From the NCBI RefSeq assembly GCF_958295425.1, contig NC_081146.1, positions 21,709,458-21,773,457 of the forward strand: a DNA stretch of 64,000 nucleotides, read 5' to 3'. The notes under the pieces were generated by a model. The model was not told the DNA's origin. It saw only the letters and a list, made by a program, of their open reading frames with translations, and searched no databases. Position 1 is the stretch's first letter. Each line of letters starts with the position of its first letter. The position numbers and the translations under genes were made by a program. The stretch comes from Solea solea (Eukaryota > Chordata > Actinopteri > Pleuronectiformes > Soleidae). Positions 37,065 to 50,659 of the stretch are shown in pieces.

Positions 37065-38651
37065 AAAAGGAAGGACACAATCATGTATTAGCCCAAGGGC
37101 AACCATGCCTGAGGCAGTGGAATACATTAATGATTGTTGAAAAGCTGCATTAATATGAACCAACAGTGTGATATGAGCAAGCACACAAACACCACACATG
37201 AACACACACACACACACACACAGAGAAAGGGAGAATGGATGTTGATACAGCTCAAATCAAACACTGTTCCGAATGTACGAAGGCGGATTCATTTCCATGT
37301 GTAATACGCACTGATTTGTGTATTTCACTGCTGCCCTATGAATAAATGTAAGCCTAATGATTTGTACAGCCGTCCTTTATGGAGGAGAAACCCAACACTG
37401 CACTTCACTCCACAGAAATGTGAGCGTTCCTCTCGCTCCTCCACAAACATCTACGGATCACGGATCGCAAGAGTGAAATCTGACTAAAGTGTTGGTTGAC
37501 CTTGCTGGTGAAAGGTAAATGTTTGTACTGAAGGAGAAACAATGGTCAAAAGATGGTTTTATTACTCGCTGTAACGAGATTTAGAATGTGTAAAACAATG
37601 CTCAGAAATCAAAATAAACTTGTTCTAAATAACGAAAGCTAAAATTGGAAAAAACCTTTTCACGGATCTGTGCCGTGTGAGCACTAATGGCACCTGGCAA
37701 ATACTCCATATTACAAAAAATACCAGTAAAACTGATAAAAACTACAATAAAACTAAGCATTTATAAAAAAAAACTAAAATAAAAACTAAAACTAATGAAA
37801 AATCCCTATTATAACCTTGCTTGTTACACACCTCTTAATCTCAGCCAGATCTAGAAGTGCTTTATTATCAGAATCGACTGATGCTTTATATCCCAAAGCT
37901 GTGGTTCTTTATCCATTAATTTATACAGAAATGAGTGGGTAAATGATATGAAATGGCTTCCCCAGGAGTTATGACATGGCTGCCAAGCGGCAATAAGTGT
38001 CCTAGTGGTGCTTTTCCACAACTAAAGTTTCCCACATGATCTTATTTTTAGAGCTACTCAATTTAAAATTAGCCCTTTAAAAACTTATATTAAAAACAAT
38101 ATAACCTTTTTCCCTACAGAACGTACAAATGTTATGTTTCCCATGGTAAAGGAGCACAGGCTTTTAAAGGCAGAACACTCCACACTAAGAATGTAAAGCA
38201 CCGCTATCATCGTCATCAGCAGAAGTAAAAATGGAGCTGGCCCTTTTCAGTTCGATGTTGACTTATGTCACAGTTCCTTCGGCACGGCACAGCTCATTGG
38301 GACGCGGTGGTTGCTAAGCAACGAGGGTCTGATAGCGGAGCGGGGGTAGCTGCTCTGTTGATGGCCTCACTCACAGTGGATTTATAAAAGGCTGATGAGG
38401 ATCTGATGAGGAAGTTGTGGGACGATGACGCAGACAGTTGGTCTGTGACACTCGTGTCCCTGATTTCACTCATTTGAGAGCATCTTATGTGACACAACAG
38501 GAAAAGGGTGTTAACTGATGATGACGCAGTGGTTATATACATGGGAAGTTTGCAATAAATTATAAAATAATGCTTTAACCTTTATCCGGTTGACCATTTT
38601 TCCTGTCACTCACACCCTCGCAGGCTTTGGGCCAATAAAAACAAACTCTGA

Positions 38652-39139
38652 CCACTTTATTAGGTACATCTGTTCAGCTGCTTGTTCATGTAAATATCTA
38701 ATCGGCCAATCACATTCCAGTAACTCACTGCATTCAGAGATGGTGGAGACAACCCTTTCACATTTAAACCGAGCACCAGAATGCCAACAAAAAGAAGATA
38801 ATTTAAATGTAGCATGGTTGTTGCTGCCAGACAGGCTTTTCTGATTATTTAAGAAACTGTTGATCTACATTGATCATCCCACACAGACGTCTCTAGGGTT
38901 TACAAAGAAGAGGAAAATATCCAGTGAGAGGCAGTTCTCTGACAAAGATGAAGCCAGAAGTCAGAGGTCAGGCTTTGTTTGACGATAGAGAGGCAACAAT
39001 AACTCAAAGAACCACTAATTATAAGCAGGATATGATAAGAGGACCATGTCTGAAACACATGAAACCATTTGAACCGTGAAGCAGCTACTGCATGGGTGCC
39101 ATGCCGCAGCCTAGACGCCCTGTGTACCTAATAAAGTGG
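38652..39139 (+). pseudogene. Internally deleted Tc1/mariner element with transposase remnant
   Basis: Perfect 16-bp inverted repeats end it: ccactttattaggtac at 38652-38667 and gtacctaataaagtgg at 39124-39139. Between them lie recognisable remnants of a Tc1/mariner transposase N-terminal DNA-binding region, for example the frames for ISSERQF near 38920 and an in-frame-broken helix-turn-helix segment before it. The reading frame has stops and frame breaks, and the whole catalytic part is missing. It is a dead, non-autonomous copy. Confidence 0.85.
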
Positions 39140-40439
39140 TGAATGTAAATCTGTCACTAAACTTTAGACAGTAATTACATGGTAAAAAGCTGTGTAATAG
39201 AGAAATGAACTGGGAAACTGTTTCTGTGCACTTAAGCTGGTGTAGTTTCTAGGTGCAGGCTTCAGTGCTGACCATACAATACAACCACACTTCAAAATAT
39301 CCCTTTAGGTGCAGCCATTGGGCCACTTTTGTGCCATTTACTGTATATATACAGATGATTAATGGCTAGGTCATCAATTCCTGCAACCTCATGCGCACAG
39401 AGCTCCACTCGGGTCATCAAATGTCCCGTTTCCACATTGGATTTGGATTAATCTGCACACGCGTGCAGTTTAAATCTGCACAGATTGTGTTTATGCTCCC
39501 TGTAGTGAAACAGTGAAGCAACTTATTTAGGTTAAACTAGACCCAAAAAAAAGAAAGAAGACAGTAACCATGGAAACTTGCTTGAGGTTACAGGAGGAAG
39601 TCAACTGGTACAACTGATTGGTCAAAGAATAGTGGACACGCTACAGTGACGTGGACCCGAGTTTCAGTGTGGATGGAAGCGCAGGCGTGTGCGGTACAGT
39701 ACGGAGCAGCGCGGGGAACGCGGCGAGCGCGACCCAACCCTAAACCTCTACTCATGCCTGTAACATCCACAAACAAAATAAGTGGTCGGTGACTTGCAAG
39801 GGCGTGGGATTTCCCCAGTTTGAGTTATTGTTTGAGTTGCCTCGGCCTCTCTGCAGTGGATTTATGAGTTATTAAACCAGCTCCTCCTGTATTTCTATGG
39901 GGAAACATTTCCTGGTTATTTCAGAGCAGGCCTTGTTGTACAAAAATTAAAACCATGTGAAAAAAATGTTTCCCCTTCTGCTCAGCGTTGGACCAGTGTC
40001 ACCTTGAAATCTGGACGCCTTGCTGTGGTTTGAACAGACGTGAGACATTTTCTTAACCTTTGTGATACCTCGTCTTTTTTGGCGTCGCCCAAAACACTGA
40101 GCGAGTGCTCTGAAAGCCATTCAGGAATCCCTGCTCCATATATGCACACGTGGTCAGATCTGTTCACTGATGCACATTCCATTCTCCTTAGAGGAAGCCG
40201 CTTTTGCATGAGAGGGAACATTGCTTGAAAGAAGTGGCAAAAGGTTCACATTTCAGAAGCGTTTTTACTGATGATGCCAGAGGAAACGGCACGACAGAAT
40301 TTCTTCTGTGGCTGAATCACATCAAGCTCAACTGTGGATACAATCATCAAGTTGCAAGTTACAGAGTGCATTAAGTTCTTTGACTGTTTGCTGAAGACAT
40401 CAGCCCTATAACAACCGCACCCCCTCGCTGTGTGTCTGT

Positions 40440-40760
40440 TGGTACTGGAAGAGGATCATTCCGTCTGCCAGAAGCACTCTTACTTTACTTTCCATTCCCG
40501 CTCCTGAGATTAAAGCAGTGTTGACTCTCGAGGGTCAGTGGCAGCGGATGACGGCACTCGGCCTTTATTTACGTTTGATAATCGGCCTCTAAATTGCTGA
40601 TTTACACTGAACGAGAGTTTATCAATTTATCCCGCAGTGAAAGTTCACAGGCGTCTCTTCCAGCTGGCTCGTTCTCGCTCTGGCAGCTGCCGTCTGAATC
40701 ATCCTGATTGGCGCTGTCAGCTTGTTTAATTGCATCCATATCTGAGCAACTTCTCTGTCC
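40440..40760. other. High-complexity block, candidate conserved non-coding element
   Basis: It shows no repeats or convincing frames, with dense varied motifs (for example aaattgctgatttacactg). Only complexity supports this; no comparison could be made. Confidence 0.22.
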
Positions 40761-41888
40761 TGGTTTTGATGACGGATGGAGTTGATGGGAAATGAAGAGG
40801 AAGGAAGGAGACTGTGAATAACTGAGGTTTGCAGGAAATGAAAGTGGTCAGCGAGCCAGTTCTATCAATGTAAGACGGATGTAAAAGGAAGGAAAGGATG
40901 TTGCGGTCCAACACTTAGAGATGATATTGGTGACGACTCGTCACATTGCACAGCAAAATATTCTATGACAGTGTCCAGGATTATACAGGAATTTAAATAA
41001 TGGCACATGACAGGAAAATGTTGACTTTCTGTCCCTTTTCTTTCACTATAATAGAGTATATACTATTTTATTATTCTTTATCTGATTTGCACTTTGGTCA
41101 ATCCTGGTTGTTTAAAAATACGCTGTACTATTTTATTTAGATTGTAGAACTTCTGGTGTCACTAGGGCCACGATATGTTGATATGTCGACTTAAAACTTG
41201 ACATGTCGAGATTAAACTTGAAGTTTTGAGAATAAAGATGGATTATCATGTCGAGATTTAAATCAGGTCAGAGAGAGCGACCGCTCTACAGAAGTTGTAG
41301 TTCTTGATATTTTGTAAAATATCAATAACGCAAAGTCTCAAACATAACAAAATCGTGGCCTTCTAAATTTAAATTTCATCTACGACATACAGAAAATAAA
41401 AATATAGATGATTATTTGACATTTTAGGCCTTATGGTTCAGTGTGTTGATACCACTGCCTCTGGTTTCTACTGTCAACTCTCAAACTAGAACATTGTGGC
41501 CTGTGGGCACCAGGAGAGTGGAAAGAAATCACAATGGAAATGGTTTCATGGACATAAAATGTGGTCTGACAGACAGGCATCGAGAGACTTGCTCCTCACA
41601 GCTTTCTCCGCTCTTTTCCTTTCCCCTTTTCCAATCTGGACCTTTTGTGCTTGACTGTTTTCCTTCCATCCACGCCCCGGTCCATCCATCCCTTCTCTTT
41701 TACTGTCACTCCCCCTGGCTTTGCTTCCTGCTTCCTCTGCTCTGTCCTCCTTTGACTCTGCAGTCATGTCACTGCCACACACACAACCACCTGTAGATAC
41801 AACCATTAACAGATGTCATTTTTTATGGCGTTGGTGGTGACAAAACCTCCTTGTTTCAATTTACGAACGGGCTGTGGGATTCAGTGTG

Positions 41889-41917
41889 CACACACACACA
41901 CACACACACACACACAG
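41889..41917. repeat. (CA)n microsatellite
   Basis: About 14 CA units. Confidence 0.95.
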
Positions 41918-43739
41918 CGTTCTCTGAGCCAGAGGCCATGGAGGACAGAGAGCAGGAGAGAAACAGAGAAAGAATGTAGTTCCTCAGTAGTTGCTGTGTT
42001 TCTTGGTCTAACTGTTTAATTGTGAGATGGTGCAAACAAAGTACAAACCATCACGCATCATTAAGCAAATGGCAAAAGACCAACCGCTGACTCCAAACAC
42101 CGCTGTGTTATGACACTTACTTCAGCCTTTATGTGTCGCTCTGTTTACTCCCTGTTAGCAACACCCTCTCTATCCTTGTACTACGTTTGCCTGTCTTCCT
42201 TCCTTTCTTTCTTTCTTTCTTAGACGACAGGTTTCACTGCACAACAATAAATGAGCCACATTCTGACAGGACGAGGTGGTCGTTAAATATTAACAGGTGA
42301 ATTTGGAGACTTTGGCTTTGAATACTTCACTTTCCACATGACTTTACTTGATCGTCATTCACTTGTTGATGATTAAAATTCAAAAATCTTGATGCATCAC
42401 AATGAATCACGTCCTAATTTGTCTGTATTACAAATAGAGGTGGAGCAATATGGGTTTTTCTATGATATGAAATGTGTTGTCGATGTCCAATAACCATTTT
42501 TTGGACACTATATTTAGCCAATTCTTAAAAAAAATACTTTAACACCTAAGACTCAAAATCTCTGTCTGGATTTTTTTTTTGCTCATTTTAAGCATAAAAG
42601 GGCCAGAAAAAGTGCTTTTGTCCGTTTTTCCAGAATAACTTTCATTGTCCAATGCCTGTTATTGAAAATAGGCAAATATCGGCCAATTAACTTCTTTCCC
42701 TGTGATTATAAATGCTATAAATCATTTATATGTGACTGCACAGTTAGTCTATACAATAAAAAGCTGCATTTTACATTCGTATAACTTTATATTGTATAAT
42801 TGTGCCTGTTATGTTGCCAGATGCCAGCTTACAAAACACTGGGTGGGTGTTTTTACCATTCACTGGAGTTGTTTTCCTCACCACACATACAAAGCCAGTT
42901 CCTGCCACATGTTCAACAAAAATGGCTCGAGGTAGAAGCAGAGTAAAAACAACAACAACAACAACAACAAAAACAACACAGAATCCAAAAATAATACACA
43001 GCCAGGGTAAAAAGACTCGGGGAGCAACGAGACACAGAAACACACCAACTGGAACAGGACAACGCTAACGAGACACACGTGAGACTAACGAGGTTATCAG
43101 ATGAAGCAGCCGGAAAGAGAGAGAACTAAGTTAACAAGGCAAGGGAACTCGAAGGTGCACAGAAACTTCACAGTTCAACAAAAAAGCAGACAACAACAAC
43201 AACAGCAGCAGCAGCTTGTTGTTTCATTCTACAGACGCACAAATGCCAGCGGCGCTTACAGATTCTGCTTCTCACAATGTCCACCTGGCACATCTTTCAT
43301 TCACACCGTTGCTCCCACTTACGGTAAATAATATGTCAAATAAACCTTAAAGGCAGCACGGATCTCCTGTGGGCTTCTCTTACAGCCTTGAATGTTACAT
43401 TCAAAAACATGAAAAATGATGCAGTGTGGAGCTACTCCGAGCCAGAGGAGAAGCTTGTTAGCGCCAGTGCCGGCTCAGCACTGTAACCCTTGCACTTCAC
43501 CTTCCAGTGGTCCCTTGAGAGCCTGCAGAGGAAAATGCTGCTGTGTGAGCTCTCCTAATTTTACTTTCTTTGTTGCGGGGGCTACTTTTAGATTTGTGAT
43601 AACTTTAACTGCGAGGAAGAGGTCAACAAAGGTAGGAAAAGAAAGGAAAACACATTTTCAGAAGCTCCAAACCATGTGTTTTTTTATTCCCTAAAACAAC
43701 AGTCATTGCTAATGTTAGTGTCAACGTAACTGCACGTAA

Positions 43740-43870
43740 CTAAAACCCCCCCATTTGAGGCTAATGCCGCTCAACGCCAGTTTTTCCAAAATACCAAGAA
43801 GTGGGCAGAGAGCAGTGGGTGTTGGGGTGGAAAATGCGGGGCAACGGTGTACTGAAGGGGGCGGAGTCAT
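43740..43870. repeat. Second copy of the 23755 dispersed repeat
   Basis: It carries ccaaaataccaagaagtggg, cagagagcagtggg and ggggcaacggtgtactgaag, paralleling the copy in the gask1a intron. Confidence 0.6.
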
Positions 43871-44549
43871 TTCCGAACTGGGTGCCTTCTGATTTTAGGC
43901 TGATTTGAACAGATTAACCGGCCAAATGAACCTGTAGTGTGAGGGAATAACAGACGGGATTAGACGCATCAGAATCTTCCCGATTTCAAATTGTACTTAA
44001 TTTAACATGTTTGATCGAGAGCTATTAACTGACAAGGTCCGACAGTCCGCCTCCTTGTATTCTGAAGTCACGCGAGTTTCTGTGAGAACCCAAATCCCCG
44101 GAATCTCCTCCCTTGATTAAAAGTGTGTGGTCCTGCGTCTTGAGTGGATCGGCTCGTCTGTGCTTTTCTTAGCCCACAGAAACAAGTTCATTGTGTCTGT
44201 GGTCTGCCAGTCAGATTTGAGGGGCAAACGGTTTTTTAGTAATCCTGGCTACTGCGGCTTTAGACTTTTATTCTATTTTTATGAAGTTCCCATGGTAGCT
44301 CTCCTACAAAAAGCAGCAGTAGGTGAATTGTTGTGTTTGGATCTCCATGTCCTAGTTTCACCAGGTCAAACATAGCTGCACTGAGACAGAAAGAGACAGA
44401 AAACACACATACAGAGTGAGGTTGACTCGGAATCTAAACCACACTCCTTTTATTTTCAGAAATTGAAGAAGTGTATGTGGACTTGCTCAGCTGATCTCAA
44501 TCAGTTAAAACACATCTGTCCTCTATTTAAATTCAGCTGACACACACAC

Positions 44550-44790
44550 ACACGCACAGGTTTGTGCAGCTATTCTTCTTAGTACAGTGAGATCCTACAT
44601 ACAAGTGTTATCCCTCACCTTAACCTAACCACAATTCAAATCTTAGTCCAAAACTTGACCAGTTCCTCAGAAATTAGGTTTTGTGTCATTAGTAACAGGT
44701 TTTGGTCCATATGTGGACGACCCGGTCCTGACAAAGTCAGTGTTTATGCCAGAGAAGGTCCTAAATATGTAATAAATACAAGAACACAGA
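44550..44790. repeat. Dispersed repeat copy, CA-associated
   Basis: It shares ccttaacctaaccacaattc, ggttttggtcc and gtcagtgtttatgccagaga with the copies at 21650 and 33003. Confidence 0.65.
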
Positions 44791-44910
44791 GCGCGAGCGA
44801 GATGCAGATGTGGACAAAGAATGAAAGTACTGTTCAGTGAGAACACATGAGCAGCAATTTAGTCCAATATCGTGTGGGGCCTGTGATTGAAGAAGTGTGC
44901 AACAATCATA

Positions 44911-44968
44911 CCTGAAGAGAAGAGAAGAGAAGAGAAGAGAAAAGAAGAGAAGAGAAGAGAAGAGAAGA
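44911..44968. repeat. (AGAAG)n pentanucleotide microsatellite
   Basis: About eleven agaag units with one interruption, giving a pure-purine plus strand. Confidence 0.95.
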
Positions 44969-46061
44969 GGACAGAGATTTCCCCTTTTGGTTTCCTTGTT
45001 AAACATCAGACCAGGAGGCTGTCGGCTCTGCATATGGGACTCATTTGAAATGTGAGACTTTGGGGAATGCTTGAAAGACAAACGATAACCCAACAGATGA
45101 TTGGAGAACGACCAACCTACTCTCGGGCCGTACCTTTTAGCGAACAGCTCGGCCGAATGTAAGGTAACAGTAATTTATGAACTTAAATATCATGTGTCGC
45201 TGCAAAGACTCTGTTTTACATTTGTGATGACTGAGCTGGACAGAAAAAAGCCTCACATTCAAACAACAAACGACTGGATCCCGAGGGTCCAGGGCAAATC
45301 TACAACATAAACAATAGAGAGGATTCAAGACAAATAATAAATGCATGTGCACTCCACCCCATCTTTGTGACTTAAAAAGTCTTTGTTTTAAACTTCTGAG
45401 TCCGAATGAAGTCCAACTACGAGTTATCCTGGAACATTGGTTTCGAGTCCTGCACTCGAGTACGACACAGTGGAAAAACCAATTAGTTTTGGTTGTAAAC
45501 ATCTTAATGGACAGCACACAAACAAATCTGGGGTGAAACGACTTAAATAATTATGTGCTATACCTCAAAGTGTGTTTGCACCACGTATAAACATTATATT
45601 GATGTATTGTAAACTTTGTGTTGTGCTGGCACAACGCACAAGATCATTTTATGGCCACAAGAACACTTGACATCTCAAGAGAGCTCAAATATTACATCAT
45701 GTCACCAACAGTAATCATCCCAAGATTTAATATTATATCAACAGCTTGAAAACAAACACTATGCCCTTGGGGGTGACCTAGATTTCTTTTATCTAGGTCT
45801 TTATATTTAATTTCATTTAGAGCAACAATTCAACTTGATGTTCTCAGCAAACCGGCTCCTTTCCACACTAGACAAGTGGAACCAAAGTTCCACTTGTCTA
45901 CGTCATCAATGGCAGTTCTCAATTTATAATATGAGCTGAGGTAAATACAACAATGTCCTTACAGAAACCAACATTTCCAGGTTCCAGACCGAACTTATTT
46001 TTGGTGTGAACACACAACCGCCGGTTCAAAGTTGTTCCAGGGCCTGACCGATGTGAAAAGG

Positions 46062-46503
46062 CAGGGTTCCCACACCTTGGTTGACACAGCTTAAGATGGG
46101 AGGGCAACTTGTATGAGCTGCTTCACATATGGCGTCCACTTGTATTGATTTGCAGCACACGCTCTGCATCTGGACAAGTGTCCTTTGTAATTTTCCTCGA
46201 CGAGACAGAGATGTTGGAATTTTACATTTCCCAGACATGACGTCGTCATTTGCTCACACTTGACTTAAACTTTACTCGATCATTGTTCCGCACGGACTCT
46301 CACGCCAACGGCAGACAGAGACGGTGGACAGTGTCCACAACACCGCTAGTAATTACATTCTCGACAATTGTCCTGCATGGGCCTAATCTGCAATGCAGGG
46401 CGCATGAAACAGTAGGTGGCGCCATCACAAACAAGGGAGACATTGACCTAAACATCAACTTAACTTCTTTTCTTGCACTTTCCAAGGACCCGTGGGATCC
46501 CTC
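46062..46503 (+). mobile_element. ~440-bp MITE, copy 3 of 3
   Basis: It starts cagggttcccacaccttgg and ends ggacccgtgggatccct. It shares atggcgtccacttgtattga, gcatctggacaagtg and aacatcaacttaacttcttt with the copy at 35886. A long minus-strand open frame across it is fortuitous. Confidence 0.75.
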
Positions 46504-47239
46504 ACGTGTTCTACTGACTCTATGTAAAACAAATAATTTCAAATAATAGTGAAAATAGTCAAGTGTTTTAACTAATGCCATCTTGGAATCCTCTGTCAGG
46601 ACTTTCCAAGTTCCAAGTTCAGCTGAATCTGACTTGAAAGCGAGTTCAAGTTGAAAGAATGCCCCCTCAAGTGGGAAACTCACACTTGAACACACCGTTA
46701 ACACCTGTGCTGTCAGCAAACTGGCAGCACAATGAATGAGAAATTACAAACCTGGTGATCTGCAGATCTTATGTAATACATTTAACAGATGAAAAGTGAC
46801 AACTGACTTCTTTATGGGCAGAAAACAACACACCTGTGCAACGCATGGACATTGTTTTTGATGTGCTGATTGCCACTAAAGACAGTTCTAACACAATAAT
46901 ACTGATTACTGCTGCTGTTGTCTCGGTCTGCACGGCTCTGAGCATGCACCACAGTCTTACCATGGTCGAGTGCATTCCCCTGCAGCTTCATCTAACGCTC
47001 CAACATTCCGTTTTGCAGAGAGGACACTCCAGTGTCCACAGCCGCCGCTGCTGCTGCTGCCGGTGAAGATACAGCTGCGGGACAGACCAGTCAGTCACTT
47101 CTACTCTCCAGAGTTTTTTGTTGTTTTTTTTACTTTGGAAAAGTCTTTTCTCAGCCAATGAAGACGCACGGGCTTTTATGGGTTTTTGAAAAGGTCACCT
47201 CAGGAGTTCAGGTTAACAGCAGTCCTGACTCCTGCACAT

Positions 47240-47620
47240 TTCAAATACGTTGTTGTTCCCTGCAGATTTGAGGATTGATCGGACAGGCTGGCTGCTGAGT
47301 GTGAGCCCAGCCTCCCCTCACCTCCTCCTCCCTTCTCTCCCTCCCCGAGGGGGAACTCGTCGACGTGAAGCAGTAACGTGAAAAAGTCTCTGCTCGGCTC
47401 TGCCTGCAGTGAAACCTGAGAAGAGTCCAGCCCCGGTGGACAGTGACGTTTCTACAGCTGGACCACAGAGCTGTCTGCAGCACTGAGCGCGAGACTCTCA
47501 AGTGATTCATGTCCCCTGAAGTGAAGACACTCATCTGTCCTGCAAAAGTGTCTCCAACACAGAGATGACAGCTCAGTGCAATTCCACACCCAAACAGTTG
47601 GTGGCAGTAAACAGTAAGTA
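47240..47620 (+). other. Exon-like segment with ATG and strong splice donor
   Basis: This stretch is more GC-rich than its surroundings and repeat-free. An ATG at 47565 opens a frame MTAQCNSTPKQLVAVN that runs into the donor A|GTAAGT at 47611. It could be a 5' exon of a plus-strand gene, but no downstream exon was recognised and the short peptide is not one I know. Confidence 0.25.
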
Positions 47621-48587
47621 GGACTATCTATCTATCTATCTATTCAAAAGGCCTTGGGGAACATTGTTTACATTATATATGTAAGTAGCTCAGTTAAATA
47701 AATACATCTATAAACAAGGCCTTAATTAGTATTAAAATGTCTTAAATCCATCTTTCAGAAGTCTTAAAAATGTTAACACATAGGAGGTAGGCTTTTACAG
47801 TTCTTTTTTGTAAGTGAAAATCTCAAAATAATTGATCAAATGCCTCTTGCAGTAACATATTCTAACTTTTGCACTGGGCCAAAAAGTCATGTTTTATATT
47901 GAAATAAACATTTGGGCAAAGTTGTCCCTAACTAATGTGTGTTGGGCAGCTTTGTTGTTTTTGTTTATTGTAAAATTGGTGTTAAATTTCACTCCAAGTG
48001 ACATTTAAAAAGTCTTGAATTTAACTTGCTTTAAGCTGTAGGAATCTAAGTCTAAGTATCACAGAGAAATGACCTCTGTCACACTTGAATGCTCTTCTGA
48101 TCCTTATAGAAAAAGCTATGGCGCCATCTTGGGGTTTACTTTGTCTAATGACCTGACTTTTCTCCTGCAACACGTTCATTCTGTGTGTTAGTAACAAGAC
48201 TTGTCGCAGGTTCAGTACAAGTCTGAGATATAAGGTTGTGCAGATTAAAAAAAAGAAGAAGAAGAAGGTGTAATTAAGACTCCTGTGTGCATAGAAACCA
48301 CTACCAATCCAGCATCCATGTTGTTTTGAGCTACCAGTATATACTGGGATAAATAACAGTGTAATAACCTCACAATAAAATGTTTCTTGAAGTTCATTCA
48401 ATCAAACAGTCAGGCCACCATTAAGGATTGTCTAACACAGAAGTTTAAATAAATGACTCATCATTTGACTAAATAAATTACAATTATTGACACAGACACC
48501 AAAATGTCCTGTTCCGATCATTTTTGATACGAGACTGCCCTCTAGTGTAGAGCAGGCGTTATTGGGGACATTTTATTTAGAATTTAA

Positions 48588-48612
48588 ATAAATAAATAAA
48601 TAAATAAATAAA
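48588..48612. repeat. (AAAT)n microsatellite
   Basis: Six aaat units; a similar shorter run is at 5988-6006. Confidence 0.9.
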
Positions 48613-49896
48613 GCCTAGAAATGAATTACTAATCAAAGAAAATAAATGATGAAATGTTGATGCCCTGTTGCACTTCTGAGTGATAGTACACTGCCCCCTA
48701 GTGTAAATCAGATCATTGTAGGATAATCTGATGTAGAACTTGAATGGATTGGATGATTGGAATTAAAAGCATTAACAGAGCAGAGTCACTACTCTACTAC
48801 ATTCTAGTGTCAGTCCAAGGAGAGTGTGAAAGATGTTTGAAAATGTAAACCCCCGAAAAATGTCCAAAGATGGAAAAGAAAAACAAAACTCCTAAAGCAT
48901 TTCCTTCTGTGTCTCGCCCCCCGAGTGAGCACTGAGTGTGATTTGCTGTTCTCTTTGTATTTTTCATTTTCATTTTCAGATATTCCGTCAAATTCTTGGT
49001 CAGGTTCTGGTCGGGTGAACTCGAGCGCAGTTTTCCACCTGAATCTGAACCTTTGTTGTTGGCAGCGAGGTAAATCTGACACAAGGACGTGACGCTTGGC
49101 TCGAAATCCAAGTGCTGTGGTGAATGTGGCAGCCGATTCTGAAACCAGACTAACATCCATCAATACCCAGCCGGGGAATGTGTCTGTGCAGGTGTGAAGC
49201 CAAGTAAGGAGTCTGAACTCGGGTTACGAGGCAATGTGTGAGACTGAAGGTGTGTGAGACACAGCCAATCTGGTAATCTGGTTTAATCTGGTCCAAATAC
49301 CTGTGTTGAATGATGGATGAATTGGGATCAGCTCCTGTTTCCCCAGACCCTGGGTGACAAGCTGGACACGGCATTGCCACGTCACCCAAAAGTGATCCAG
49401 AACGAAACAGAAGTGGCACAGATTATTACAGATTACAGTTTAAAGACAGTTTTGCACCACTTTAGGCTCACATCCACTAATGTACCATATTGTTGCCAAA
49501 GCTGGTTTAAATGTTGAGACATTTTAGTCTCACATTCTCATTACCCGGTATTACTCGAGCCAGAATTTTTCTTACCAAAGCTGGCCCACATTTTTACTGA
49601 AGATATTTGGGCCATATTCATCATTTATGACATTTATGGTCCATTTACTGCCAAGAGAACCAAAATGGCTCATACTTGTTGCAGGATATTCAGGACACCT
49701 GTGCCATTTCACATGTGGACGATTAAAAGCTCACATCCATTTTTGTCTGACACATCCTGACTAAGGCAAAGAACTTTTTGTTATATATTTAACAAATTTA
49801 TATTTATGCCAATCTCCTTTTTTTCCTGCTGTTGCTGAAAATCATAAAATCATAAATAATCATAGAGGGAGGGTAAAACTGAACAAATGAGGAACA

Positions 49897-50268
49897 GTCA
49901 GTCAGTCAGTCATCATCTACCGCTTTATCCTCTGCCAGAGGGTCGCGGGGGGTGCTGTGCCAATCTCAGCTACATCGGGCGATAGGCGGGGTACACCCTG
50001 GACAGTTCGCCAGTCCATCGCAGGGCCACACACAGATAGAGACAAACAACCATTCACTCTCACACTCACTCCTATGGTCAATTTGGAGTGTCCAATTTAC
50101 CTAATCCCCACATTGCATGTTTTTGGACTGTGGGAGGAAGCCGGAGAACCCGGAGAGAACCCACGCACACACGGGGAGAACATGCAAACTCCATGCAGAA
50201 AGGCCCTTGTTCCAACCGGGGCTCGAACCCGGGTCTTCTCGCTGCAAGGCGAGAGTGCTAACCACTAC
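49897..50268 (-). mobile_element. Full tRNA-derived SINE with 13-bp target duplication
   Basis: On the minus strand it starts with a tRNA-like head: gtagtggttagcactctcgc, a hairpin ctcgc/gcgag and the B-box-like gggttcgagcccc. A body with cagtccaaaaacatgcaa follows, and the tail ends in (GACT)n. The direct repeat caaatgaggaaca flanks it at 49884-49896 and 50269-50281, which proves retroposition. The V-SINE-like family name is from memory. Confidence 0.92.
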
Positions 50269-50659
50269 CAAATGAGGAACAATTTATGATTTTTAAATCA
50301 AAACAATTACAGAGGACTTTGGAATAATGTTGTAGATGCAAACAAATCTAAAGGAAATCACGGTAAAGACTTAAACCTCAAAGAAAGCCGTTTTAAATAT
50401 CTGAATGCGAATCCTGGATGCGAGATTCTGTTGCCAGAGCTACAACATGCATATAATTACCATAATTGTGTGCGCGCACGCCTGACATTGGTTGAATGTG
50501 CGACGCAATTGTGCCCTGTGTGCATATTAAACACCGAGTGTGACAAAAGGGGTGATATGAGGTGATGTTAACTCACACACAGTGGGTGGAGTGGGCTGCA
50601 CACACTCACAGAGAGGAGAAAGAGGCTGGAGCTGAGATGCTGCCACTCTGCACGTAGGC

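Noticed and set aside
38590..38844. 84-codon plus-strand frame as a gene
   Set aside because: It mostly covers the start of the dead Tc1/mariner element and ends at an internal stop.
41546..41806. 86-codon basic minus-strand frame
   Set aside because: It comes from a pyrimidine-rich low-complexity stretch without splice support or known motifs.
46300..46719. 139-codon minus-strand frame
   Set aside because: It runs across the MITE at 46062-46503 and into unrelated flank; no domain is visible.
50215..50268. Functional tRNA gene
   Set aside because: The tRNA-like head is joined to a SINE body and tail between target duplications and lacks a full acceptor stem.
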